In this document: positions 9,380-16,821 of the stretch, piece by piece
Layout of the letters: every line of letters begins with the position of its first letter
Position numbering within the stretch: position 1 is the stretch's first letter
From: Xanthomonas sp. DAR 34887
Lineage (GTDB): Bacteria; Pseudomonadota; Gammaproteobacteria; Xanthomonadales; Xanthomonadaceae
Reading direction: 5' to 3'
Length of the DNA stretch: 64,000 nucleotides
Assembly (NCBI RefSeq): GCF_041245805.1
Contig: NZ_CP162490.1
Location: forward strand, 5,273,150-5,337,149
The notes under the pieces: model-generated
Told to the model about the DNA's origin: nothing
The model's input: only the letters and a program-made list of their open reading frames with translations
The model's database searches: none
Position numbers and translations under genes: made by a program

Positions 9380-10270
9380 TCGCCGCGTGCGCGCCGCTGC
9401 TGCGCGCGCATCGGGGCAAGGCACCAGGAACGCATGGGCGCTGTTCCAGCCCGGACGATGGCGCAGCGCCAGGGCGAGGATCTGCCGGACGCGGTGGACC
9501 GCGTGCCAACGACGCCGAGCCGGCCACGCCTGGGCGCATGAGAGCGGCTCTGCGGGTTGAGCTGAAAGACCGCCGGCCGTTCGGTGCGGCACGGCCACCA
9601 GGCGACAGTCGCGGCATGCCGGCGAATCCGGCGGTGTCTTCGGGAAGGATCTCGCGCTTCGAGGCGCGCAGCGCCGCGGCGATTGGACGGATCGGAGAAA
9701 ACGGCAGGAACGGCGAGTTTCGCCTCAGCGCTGCGGAAGAAGAACTCCATGCGCAGCGCCCGGCAGGCCCCCTCTCCCCGCCTACCTCACACCTGGCGCG
9801 ACCTCCGGCGCCAGCGAACGATACGGTCCGAGCGGCACTACGCCGGCATGTCATGACGCCGGGATCGGGCCGCGTACGCAAGACGTATCGCGTCTATGCC
9901 TGTTTTGTCGGCAGGCGTGGCGGGAACTTAAGCGAAATTTTTTCTACACACAAGCTTCACGGAGGTTGTGTAGGCCCCGCATTCAGCTGCCGGCCTGGGC
10001 GATGGCCATCCGCACGCCTGGCGGCCAAGCGCCACCGCAAGGCAACCCAACCCTGACGCTGTGCCAGGCCGTGATGCCGCATGCTCGGAACCGTGGGCGC
10101 AAGGTGCCTGTCGGCAATAGCAGAATCGAACGAGCGCGACTGTCACGCATGCCCAGGCTTGCACTGGCCGCTTGACCGCGTCGGCTCGGGCGCGCGGCGC
10201 GGATGCCCAGTGCGGCTGTCGCATGGTGCAGCGATCGCGGGGCTAGGCCGTCACGGCGCCGGCCGGTCGC
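9380..10270. other. 891-bp region without a convincing gene
   Basis: Short frames occur on both strands, but none has a ribosome-binding site, a recognisable family or codon use like its neighbours. An AT-richer island at about 9895-9975 contains CTACACA and TGTGTAG facing each other 16 bases apart, and a run of T. This could be a promoter or a small RNA, but nothing decisive was seen. Confidence 0.5.
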
Positions 10271-11113
10271 TCAGAAGAAGTCGCGCAACAGCGCCGCCAC
10301 CGCGGCTGGCTGCTCCATGTGCAGGTGGTGAGTGCCCGGCAGCACGTGCACGCGGCCATGGCGCAGCCGCGCCGCACGTTCGTTGCGCAACGCCTCCGGG
10401 AAATACGCCTGCGCCGGGTCGGCGTAGATCACCCGCGTCGGGCACTCGATGCCGGCCAGCAGCGCCTGCACCTGCGGCTCGCTCAGCCGCACCGCGGTGG
10501 GCAGGGTCAGGCGCCGGTCGCTGCGCCACACGTAGCCGCCCTCCACCGCCTCGACCCCGCGTTCGACCAGCAGCCGCGCCGCCGGCTCGCTGAGCTGGTT
10601 GGCCAGCATCCGCGCGCGTACCGGCGCGGCCAGGTCGGGGAAGACGCGCAGCGGCGAGGCGCTGGCGCGGCGGGTCGCGGCGACGCTGTCGCGCAGGCGT
10701 TCCACGGTGCCCTCGACGGTCTCGGCCAGGCCGCCGAGCATCTCGATCGCGACCAGCTGCTCGACCCGCTGCGGCGCCGCCGCGGCCAGGATGCTGGCGA
10801 TCGCCGCGCCCATCGAATGGCCGATCACCGCGAAGCGCTCCCAGCCCAGCGCGTCGGCCGCGTCCAGCAGCGGATGCAGCGCGCCGGTCAATAGATACTC
10901 GGCGCCGGCCGGCAACGACGCGCTGTGGCCGTGGCCGGGCAGGTCCAGCATCGCCAGGTCCAGCTGCGGCAGTTGCGCGCTCAGCGGCACGAAGCTGGCG
11001 GCGTTGTCCAGCCAGCCGTGCACCGCCAGCACCTTGCGGCCGTGCGGATCGCCGCCGCGCAGTCCGGCCAGCGTGCCCACCCGCGACGGGCAGGCGAACT
11101 CGCGCAGGCTCAT
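10271..11113 (-). CDS. Alpha/beta-fold hydrolase
   Basis: A 280-residue cytoplasmic hydrolase. VLAVHGWLDNAAS forms the oxyanion region, GHSMGAAIA holds the nucleophile serine, and GTHHLHME near the C-terminus holds the catalytic histidine; the acid is probably in VIYADPAQAY. The substrate cannot be told. Its ATG overlaps the stop of hemH as ATGA, so it is translationally coupled to heme synthesis, although no direct link between the functions is known. The start at 11113 is fixed by that overlap. Confidence 0.88.
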   Translation of the reverse strand: MSLREFACPSRVGTLAGLRGGDPHGRKVLAVHGWLDNAASFVPLSAQLPQLDLAMLDLPGHGHSASLPAGAEYLLTGALHPLLDAADALGWERFAVIGHSMGAAIASILAAAAPQRVEQLVAIEMLGGLAETVEGTVERLRDSVAATRRASASPLRVFPDLAAPVRARMLANQLSEPAARLLVERGVEAVEGGYVWRSDRRLTLPTAVRLSEPQVQALLAGIECPTRVIYADPAQAYFPEALRNERAARLRHGRVHVLPGTHHLHMEQPAAVAALLRDFF

Positions 11114-12069
11114 GCGGCGCGGGCGGCCAGCTGCGCCAGCGCGCGCGCGTGCGCCGGGGCGTCGTTGAGGCAGGGGATGTAGCGCACCTGCATGCCGCGC
11201 GACGCGCAGGTCTCGACGAAGCCCATCGCCACTTCTTCCAGCGTTTCCAGGCAGTCGGTGGCGAAGCCCGGGCAGATCACGTCGACCCGCTTGGTGCCCT
11301 GCTCGGCCAATTGCCACAGGCTCGGCTCGGCATACGGCTGCAGCCAGCGTTCGGCGCCGAAGCGCGACTGATAGCCGAGCTGCCATTCGCCGGCGCCCAG
11401 GCCCAGCGCCGCGGCGATCGCCTGCGCGCTGGCTTCGCAGCGTTGCGGATACGGGTCGCCGTTGTTGGCCACGCGCTGCGGCAGGCCATGGAAGGAGAAG
11501 AACAGCATCTCGCCGCGGCCGTGCTGCGCCCAGTGCGCGCGCACGCTGTCGGCCACCGCTTCGACCCAGGCCGGGTCGGTCGGATAGTCCTCGATCAGGG
11601 TCACCGGCAGCTGCGGATTGCGCGCCTGCCAGGCCTGCACCACGTCCTCGATCGAGGCGGTGGTGGTGGTCGAATACTGCGGGTACAGCGGCAGCACCAC
11701 GATCCGGCGCACGCCGCCGTCGCGCAGCGCGTCCAGTGCCGGCGCCAGCGCCGGGGTGCCGTAGCGCATCGCCCAGGCCACGCGGTGCCCGGGCAGTTCG
11801 CGCTGCATGCCCTCGGTCAGGCGCCGCGTGTACACCGCCAGCGGCGAGCCTTCCGGCAGCCACACCAGCGCGTATTTCTCCGCCGATCGCGGCGAACGCC
11901 GCGGCAGGATCACCCAGTTCAGCAACGGCCACCAGAACAGCTTGGGGATGGCGACCACGCGTTTGTCGCCGAGGAATTCGGCCAGGTAACGGGCGACCGC
12001 AGGCGCGGTCGGCGCCTCGGGCGTGCCTAGATTCACCACCAGGATGGCGGTCTCGGGTGCGTCGGACAT
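11110..12069 (-). CDS. hemH: Ferrochelatase
   Basis: A 319-residue enzyme that inserts ferrous iron into protoporphyrin IX, the last step of heme synthesis. Motifs: VVNLGTPEAP at the start, VLPLYPQYS, the active-site histidine in FFSFHGLP, and the acidic residue in ICPGFATDCLETLEE. No cysteine cluster typical of [2Fe-2S] forms is seen at the C-terminus. The ATG at 12069 gives the conserved N-terminus; the frame extends upstream to 12144 without a better start. It is the first gene of a two-gene unit with the alpha/beta hydrolase and is divergent from the SYLF gene. Confidence 0.97.
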   Translation of the reverse strand: MSDAPETAILVVNLGTPEAPTAPAVARYLAEFLGDKRVVAIPKLFWWPLLNWVILPRRSPRSAEKYALVWLPEGSPLAVYTRRLTEGMQRELPGHRVAWAMRYGTPALAPALDALRDGGVRRIVVLPLYPQYSTTTTASIEDVVQAWQARNPQLPVTLIEDYPTDPAWVEAVADSVRAHWAQHGRGEMLFFSFHGLPQRVANNGDPYPQRCEASAQAIAAALGLGAGEWQLGYQSRFGAERWLQPYAEPSLWQLAEQGTKRVDVICPGFATDCLETLEEVAMGFVETCASRGMQVRYIPCLNDAPAHARALAQLAARAA

Positions 12070-12234
12070 GCGCGCATTGTGGCAGAGGCGCCCGCCGCGC
12101 GCGTCGCGATCGTGTCTATCGCAACGATCGACGCGCCCGCGCATGGCCGCGCGCGCTCATTGCCGATTCATTGCGCTGTGACTAAGTTCAAGGACTTGCA
12201 GTATCTTGCTGCGGACCTATTTCGGAAGCCCGCC

Positions 12235-13134
12235 ATGCCCCGCCTGCCGCGCCTCGCCCTGTTGTTGAGTACCACGCTGTTCGTCGGCCACGCCGTGGCC
12301 GGCCCGGAAGAAGACGAGCGCGCCCGCAACGCACTGCGCGTGCTGACCGACATCCAGAAGATCCCGGAGCAATCCATCCCCGACAAGCTGCTCGACGAGG
12401 GCCGCGCGATCGTGGTGATCCCGGACACGCTCAAGGCCGGCCTGGTCATCGGCGGCCGCCGCGGCCATGGCCTGATGTCGGTCAAGCGCCCGGACGGCAC
12501 CTGGTCCAACCCGGTGTTCGTCAAGCTCACCGGCGGCAGCATCGGCTTCCAGGTCGGCGTGCAGTCCTCCGATGTGGTGCTGGTGTTCCGCAACGACCGC
12601 AGCCTGGACAACATCGTCAACGGCAAGTTCACCCTCGGCGCCGATGCCGGCGTCGCCGCCGGTCCGGTCGGGCGCAATGCCGCCGCCGCCACCGATGGCC
12701 AGCTCAAGGCCGAGATCTGGTCGTGGTCGCGCGCGCGCGGCCTGTTCGCCGGCGTGGCGCTGGACGGCGCGGCGCTGCAGATCGACGATGCCGCCGACCT
12801 CAACGTGTACGGCGGCAACACCACCCCGCGCATGATCTTCGAAGGCCGCACCACCACGCTGCCGTCCAACGACGTGGTCGCGTTCCGCGACAAGCTCGAG
12901 GAAGCCACCTACGCGGCGCGGCAGAACCGCGGCACCGACAGCGGCGATCGCAGCACCGCCATGGCGCCGCCACCGCCGCCGGCGGCGCAGACCGCCCCTC
13001 CGCCGGTCGCCGAACCCGCCAACGGCGCCAGCACCGCGCCGTTGCAGGCGCCGCCGCAGACGCCGCCGCAGCAGGGCTTCCAGCCGGTGTCCGAAGGCGA
13101 GATCCGCACCGAGTCGCTGGACGGCAACCGCTAG
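12235..13134 (+). CDS. Secreted SYLF (Ysc84/DUF500) domain protein
   Basis: A 299-residue protein with a signal peptide (ALLLSTTLFVGHAVA) and a SYLF domain at about residues 30-215. Family features are RAIVVIPDTLKAGLVIGGRRGHG, VGVQSSDVVLVF and GRNAAAATD. The last 75 residues are a proline- and alanine-rich low-complexity tail with runs such as PPPPPAAQ. SYLF domains bind lipids, and the bacterial forms are probably envelope proteins; no specific function is established. It precedes tatA by 87 bp on the same strand. Confidence is high for the domain and low for the role. Confidence 0.88.
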   Translation: MPRLPRLALLLSTTLFVGHAVAGPEEDERARNALRVLTDIQKIPEQSIPDKLLDEGRAIVVIPDTLKAGLVIGGRRGHGLMSVKRPDGTWSNPVFVKLTGGSIGFQVGVQSSDVVLVFRNDRSLDNIVNGKFTLGADAGVAAGPVGRNAAAATDGQLKAEIWSWSRARGLFAGVALDGAALQIDDAADLNVYGGNTTPRMIFEGRTTTLPSNDVVAFRDKLEEATYAARQNRGTDSGDRSTAMAPPPPPAAQTAPPPVAEPANGASTAPLQAPPQTPPQQGFQPVSEGEIRTESLDGNR

Positions 13135-13221
13135 AAACCGCGGCACGACGTGCAGCACTGAACGCACCGCGGCGCGGTGCGTTATCCTCCTTGTTCCTTA
13201 CGACTTCTCTGCGAGCGGATC

Positions 13222-13449
13222 ATGGGCGGTTTTAGCATCTGGCACTGGCTTGTGGTGCTGGTGATCGTGCTGCTGGTGTTCGGCACCAAGCGGCTGACCA
13301 GCGGCGCCAAGGATCTGGGCAGTGCGGTCAAGGAATTCAAGAAAGGCATGCGCGACGACGACAAACCCGCCGGCCAGCTCGGCGACGAGTCGCGCAGCAG
13401 CGAGCAGTCCCGCCAGACCCAGGCCGAACGCGACCACGACGCGCGCTGA
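13222..13449 (+). CDS. tatA: Twin-arginine translocase subunit TatA
   Basis: A 75-residue protein with one N-terminal membrane helix (IWHWLVVLVIVLLVF), the FGTKRL hinge and an amphipathic helix, then a polar tail. TatA forms the protein-conducting assembly for folded proteins with twin-arginine signals. The ATG at 13222 gives the conserved MGGFSIWHW start; the upstream frame would add a hydrophilic stretch absent from the family. It is the first gene of tatABC. Confidence 0.96.
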   Translation: MGGFSIWHWLVVLVIVLLVFGTKRLTSGAKDLGSAVKEFKKGMRDDDKPAGQLGDESRSSEQSRQTQAERDHDAR

Positions 13450-13465
13450 ATAGGAAGCTGTCGGC

Positions 13466-14005
13466 GTGTTCGATATCGGATTCAGCGAACTGCTGCTGAT
13501 CGCTGTGGTGGCGTTGGTGGTGCTCGGCCCCGAACGCCTGCCGAAGGCGGCGCGCTTCGCCGGCCTGTGGGTGCGCCGCGCGCGCGCGCAGTGGGACTCG
13601 GTGAAACAGGAACTGGAGCGCGAGCTGGAAGCGGAGGAACTCAAGCGCAGCCTGCAGGATGTGCAGGCCTCGCTGCGCCAGGCCGAATCGCAGTTGCGCG
13701 ACAGCGGCCAGCAGTTGCAGCGCGAGACCGAGGCGCTGCGCCGCGAGATCGACCCGACCGGACCCGAACCGCCGGCCGAGGCCGCGCCGGCGGCCATCGA
13801 ACCGCAACCGACGTCGCCAGCAGCGGAACCGTTGCCGCCGTCCGCCGCTCCCGCCGCCGCGGTGCCGGCCGGCGCGACACCCGCGCCGACCGCACAGACG
13901 CACGCGGCAGGCGACGCGACACCGCCCGCCGCGCACGACCCTGCCCCCGCACCGCCGACGCCGGGCGCCGCATCGCCAAACGGCGACCCTGAGACGCCGC
14001 GATGA
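13466..14005 (+). CDS. tatB: Twin-arginine translocase subunit TatB
   Basis: A 179-residue protein starting at GTG (MFDIGFSELLLIAVVALVVLG), with one membrane helix followed by the GPERLP hinge and a long charged amphipathic helix to about residue 95. The last 80 residues are proline- and alanine-rich. TatB with TatC forms the signal-recognition complex. It lies 16 bp after tatA, preceded by a purine-rich AGGAAG site. Its stop overlaps the start of tatC (ATGA). Confidence 0.95.
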   Translation: MFDIGFSELLLIAVVALVVLGPERLPKAARFAGLWVRRARAQWDSVKQELERELEAEELKRSLQDVQASLRQAESQLRDSGQQLQRETEALRREIDPTGPEPPAEAAPAAIEPQPTSPAAEPLPPSAAPAAAVPAGATPAPTAQTHAAGDATPPAAHDPAPAPPTPGAASPNGDPETPR

Positions 14006-14742
14006 ATCCGGAAGCCGAAAGCAGCCTGATCGAGCATCTGGTCGAATTGCGCGCGCGCCTGGTGCGCGCGCTGACCGGCCTGGGCGTGGTGGTGCTGGCG
14101 CTGCTGCCCTTCTCCAAGACCATCTACACCTGGCTGGCCGCGCCGATGCTGGCGCAGCTGCCGATCGGGCAGAGCGTGATCGCCACCCATCCGGCTGGCG
14201 CGGTCTTCGCCCCACTCAAGCTGACCTTCTTCGTCGGCGTGTTCATCGCCGCGCCGTGGTTGCTGTACCAGGCCTGGGCGTTCGTCGCGCCCGGCCTGTA
14301 CCAGCGCGAGAAGCGCCTGGCGCTGCCGCTGCTGGCCTCGGCAGTGCTGCTGTTCTACGTGGGCTGCGCCTTCGCCTATTTCCTGGTGCTGCCGGCGGTA
14401 TTCCACTTCCTGACCACGTTCAAGCCGGACATCATCCAGCTCACCCCCGACGCCGGCGCCTACCTGGACTTCGTGCTGGCGATCTTCTTCGCCTTCGGCG
14501 CCAGCTTCGAACTGCCGGTGGCACTGGTGATCCTGGCCCTGCTCGGCTGGGTCACCCCGCAGCAGCTGCGCGACGGCCGCGGCTACGCGGTGGTCGGCAT
14601 CTTCGTGCTGGCCGCGGTGCTGACCCCGCCGGACGTGGTCTCGCAGCTGATGCTGGCGATCCCGATGTGCCTGCTGTACGAGATCGGCATCATTGCGGCC
14701 AGTGCGGTAACCAAGAAGCCGGGATTGGAGATTCGGGATTAG
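14002..14742 (+). CDS. tatC: Twin-arginine translocase subunit TatC
   Basis: A 246-residue polytopic protein with six predicted membrane helices. Conserved features include the N-terminal LIEHLVELRARL, the F-A-P-L-K segment before helix two, and the conserved glutamate in ASFELPV. It recognises twin-arginine signals. The start overlaps the tatB stop. The last six codons and the stop lie inside a heptamer repeat tract (GGGATTG-type), so the C-terminal GLEIRD has probably been supplied by repeat sequence. OpgD, encoded in this window, is a likely substrate. Confidence 0.96.
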   Translation: MNPEAESSLIEHLVELRARLVRALTGLGVVVLALLPFSKTIYTWLAAPMLAQLPIGQSVIATHPAGAVFAPLKLTFFVGVFIAAPWLLYQAWAFVAPGLYQREKRLALPLLASAVLLFYVGCAFAYFLVLPAVFHFLTTFKPDIIQLTPDAGAYLDFVLAIFFAFGASFELPVALVILALLGWVTPQQLRDGRGYAVVGIFVLAAVLTPPDVVSQLMLAIPMCLLYEIGIIAASAVTKKPGLEIRD

Positions 14743-14946
14743 GGATTCGCAAAGGCTGGCGCGGCGGCGCCTTTGCCGTGCGGGAACGCCTCTGGCCTTG
14801 TCGATCGTGGCGGCCAAACCGTGGGGACCGAAGCCCCTCCTACAGATGCGAGCGACCTGCCAGGGTCGACAATCACCTGCGCAGCAATGGCCGGGAAGCC
14901 GTCAGCTTCCGCTTTTACGAATCCCCAATCCCAACTCCCCAATCCC
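14721..14946. repeat. Inverted pair of heptamer tracts (GGGATTN / NAATCCC) around a partial dispersed repeat
   Basis: At 14721-14748 four GGGATT-type heptamers run in a row, the first three overlapping the end of tatC. At 14919-14946 the complementary AATCCCC/AATCCC units run in the opposite sense. The two tracts bracket about 170 bp that contains a half copy (about 14831-14847, GAAGCCCCTCCTACA) of the dispersed repeat seen near rdgC. The element lies between convergent genes. It could fold into a long stem and may act as a bidirectional terminator. Confidence 0.75.
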
Positions 14947-14951
14947 GGCCC

Positions 14952-15851
14952 TCAGGCCGCAAACACATTGGAAGGCGGCGGCGGCACTGCCGGCGCGGCA
15001 TCGCCGTTGTGCACGAACATCTGCTTCCAGGCCGCATAGACCGCGCCGGCCAGCGCCGGCATCGCCAGCGCCATCAGCAGCAATTGCGCGACCAGGGCGG
15101 CGATGGTCGGCCCGGCCAGCGCCTGCACCAGCAGGATCACCACCACCAGGGCGAAATACAGCGCGAACATCGCGATGAAGGCGAGGACGAAGAACACCAG
15201 CATCGCCGGCAGGTTGTGCAGGCAGGCACGCAGGCTGTTGCGCATCGCCGCCAGACCGCCGCGGCCGTCGAACATCACCTGCGGGGCGAGCACGAACAGG
15301 GTCAGCGTCACCGCCACGAAGCCCACGAACACCATCAGCAGCCACAGCAGGATGCGCATCGCCGGCAGCGTGGCCACCAGCTGCTCGACCTGCGCCGGAT
15401 CCGGCTGGGCACTGGACTGGCCGAGCTCGTTGAGCTTGTTCATGACCGTCCCCAGCTGTTCCCAGCCGCTCTGACCGACCACGACCAAGGCCAGCGCCCC
15501 CAGCCCCAGACCCACCAGCACCTGCGGCAGCAGCGCCACCAGCAGGCGCGGCGCACGGCCGTCGTGCAAGCCCTGCAGCAGGTGCGCCGGCTGCGCGAGA
15601 CGGCCCTGGTCCACTTCGCGCACCGCCCACACCAGCCCGCCGAACAACAGCGGTCCGGCCAGGCCCAGCAGCAGTTGCGCCAGCATGCCCAAGGTCGGGT
15701 TCAGCGCGCCCAGCAGCAGCGCCAACAGCGCCGCCAGGCCCCAGATCACGCCCAGCAGGCCCAGCGCCAGCGGCGCCCGGCGCAGCAGCGCAATTCCGCT
15801 CAACAGCCATTCCGCGCCGGCCGAGGCCGGCAGCTTGCGAATCTCGATCAT
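14952..15851 (-). CDS. Polytopic inner-membrane protein, BPSS1780-like family
   Basis: A 299-residue integral membrane protein with about six hydrophobic segments, arranged as one pair near residues 25-70, one pair at 105-135 and further helices at 180-275. The opening IEIRKLPASAGAEWL is typical of the BPSS1780 family of unknown function. A short Pro/Ala-rich tail with the tryptophan-lysine AAWKQMF before it ends the protein. The ATG at 15851 is favoured over an upstream frame that lacks a hydrophobic start. It follows the amidotransferase gene (49 bp) on the same strand; the pairing gives no clear functional clue. Confidence 0.75.
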   Translation of the reverse strand: MIEIRKLPASAGAEWLLSGIALLRRAPLALGLLGVIWGLAALLALLLGALNPTLGMLAQLLLGLAGPLLFGGLVWAVREVDQGRLAQPAHLLQGLHDGRAPRLLVALLPQVLVGLGLGALALVVVGQSGWEQLGTVMNKLNELGQSSAQPDPAQVEQLVATLPAMRILLWLLMVFVGFVAVTLTLFVLAPQVMFDGRGGLAAMRNSLRACLHNLPAMLVFFVLAFIAMFALYFALVVVILLVQALAGPTIAALVAQLLLMALAMPALAGAVYAAWKQMFVHNGDAAPAVPPPPSNVFAA

Positions 15852-15899
15852 TGCCAATCCGAAGTGGGGGAACGCCGTACAGCGCGGCGCCTGCACAGA

Positions 15900-16649
15900 T
15901 TATCGCGGTTTTGCCTGGCCGCCGGCGGTTTGCTGGCCGCGCGCGTGCTGAACGAAGCGCCGCAGCAGCTTGCGCGCCAGCGGCGCGGCGCTGACCTCGC
16001 GAGCGATGGTACGGGCGCAGCGGCCGGCGCTGCGTAGACACTCGGCGCGGGCGTGCACGTAGCCGCGCATGTGGTGAGTGGCGAACTCCGGGTGGAACTG
16101 CACGCCCCAGGCCGCCTCGCCCCAGCGGAAGGCGTGGCACTGGTCCTGCGCCGAGCGCGCCAGCACGGTGGCGCCGGCCGGCGCGCGCAGCACCGTCTGC
16201 AGGTGCGTGGCGTGGGCCGGGAAGCGTTCGGGCAGGCCGGCGAACAGCGGGTCGTCGAACGCCGGCGGATGCAGGTCGATGTGCACGGTGCCCGATTCGC
16301 GCCCGGCCGGGTTGTAGGCGACTTCCCCGCCCAGCGCGTGCGCCAGCAGCTGATGCCCGTAGCAGATGCCCAGCAGCGGGGTGCCGGCGTGGGCGGCCTC
16401 GCGCAGCCAGTCGGCCGAGCGCTCGCTCCACTCGGCGCGGTCGGTGACGAAGGCCGCCGAGCCGGTGACGATGATCCCGGCGAATCCCGTGCGCGCCGGC
16501 AACGCGGCGCCGCCGGCGACATTGGCGACCACGGTGTCGCGCGCAGCCAGGCCGGCGGCGACGCGGATCCAGTGCGGGAAGCGCCCATAGCGCCGCATCG
16601 TCGCCACCGGCTCGCCGGTTTCGAGGATCAGGAAGGGCGCAGGCGTCAT
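15900..16649 (-). CDS. Class I glutamine amidotransferase (GMP synthase-type domain, stand-alone)
   Basis: A 249-residue protein with the full triad of class I glutamine amidotransferases: the cysteine in LLGICYGHQLLA, and the His-Glu pair in GVQFHPEF. It lacks a synthase domain, so it belongs to the stand-alone group that includes gamma-glutamyl-type hydrolases and PuuD/GuaA-like proteins. The role could be glutamine-dependent amination with an unknown partner or hydrolysis of a gamma-glutamyl compound. The ATG at 16649 gives MTPAPFLILETG, typical of the group. It may form a unit with the membrane protein downstream. Confidence 0.88.
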   Translation of the reverse strand: MTPAPFLILETGEPVATMRRYGRFPHWIRVAAGLAARDTVVANVAGGAALPARTGFAGIIVTGSAAFVTDRAEWSERSADWLREAAHAGTPLLGICYGHQLLAHALGGEVAYNPAGRESGTVHIDLHPPAFDDPLFAGLPERFPAHATHLQTVLRAPAGATVLARSAQDQCHAFRWGEAAWGVQFHPEFATHHMRGYVHARAECLRSAGRCARTIAREVSAAPLARKLLRRFVQHARGQQTAGGQAKPR

Positions 16650-16803
16650 CGGCAGGCGGCAACTCTTGGGGGGATGACCCGATTGTAGACAGACCTTTCC
16701 GGCTTTTTCCAAGCCTGTGGCGCATTGCGCAGCTGGCGCGGGTGCCAATTCAGCTGCACGACAGTCGCACGGCACGGCCTGGCGCCTGCGATGGCGTCAG
16801 CGT

Positions 16804-16820
16804 CGCGCGGCGACCGCGCG
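16804..16820 (-). terminator. Stem-loop directly after the bpX6 gene
   Basis: CGCGCGG-CGA-CCGCGCG is a perfect 7-bp stem with a three-base loop, one base after the stop of the last gene in the MoxR-vWA-propeller operon. There is no U tract, so it may terminate weakly or protect the 3' end of the message. Confidence 0.45.
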
Positions 16821-16821
16821 C

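Noticed and set aside
9376..9856. Long frames in the 9.38-10.27 kb gap on both strands
   Set aside because: Arginine-rich translations of GC-rich DNA, with no ribosome-binding site or family; treated as chance frames.
9944..9973. CTACACA / TGTGTAG pair as a terminator or small RNA end
   Set aside because: Seven pairs with a 16-base loop and no clear transcript boundary; kept only as a remark on the gap.
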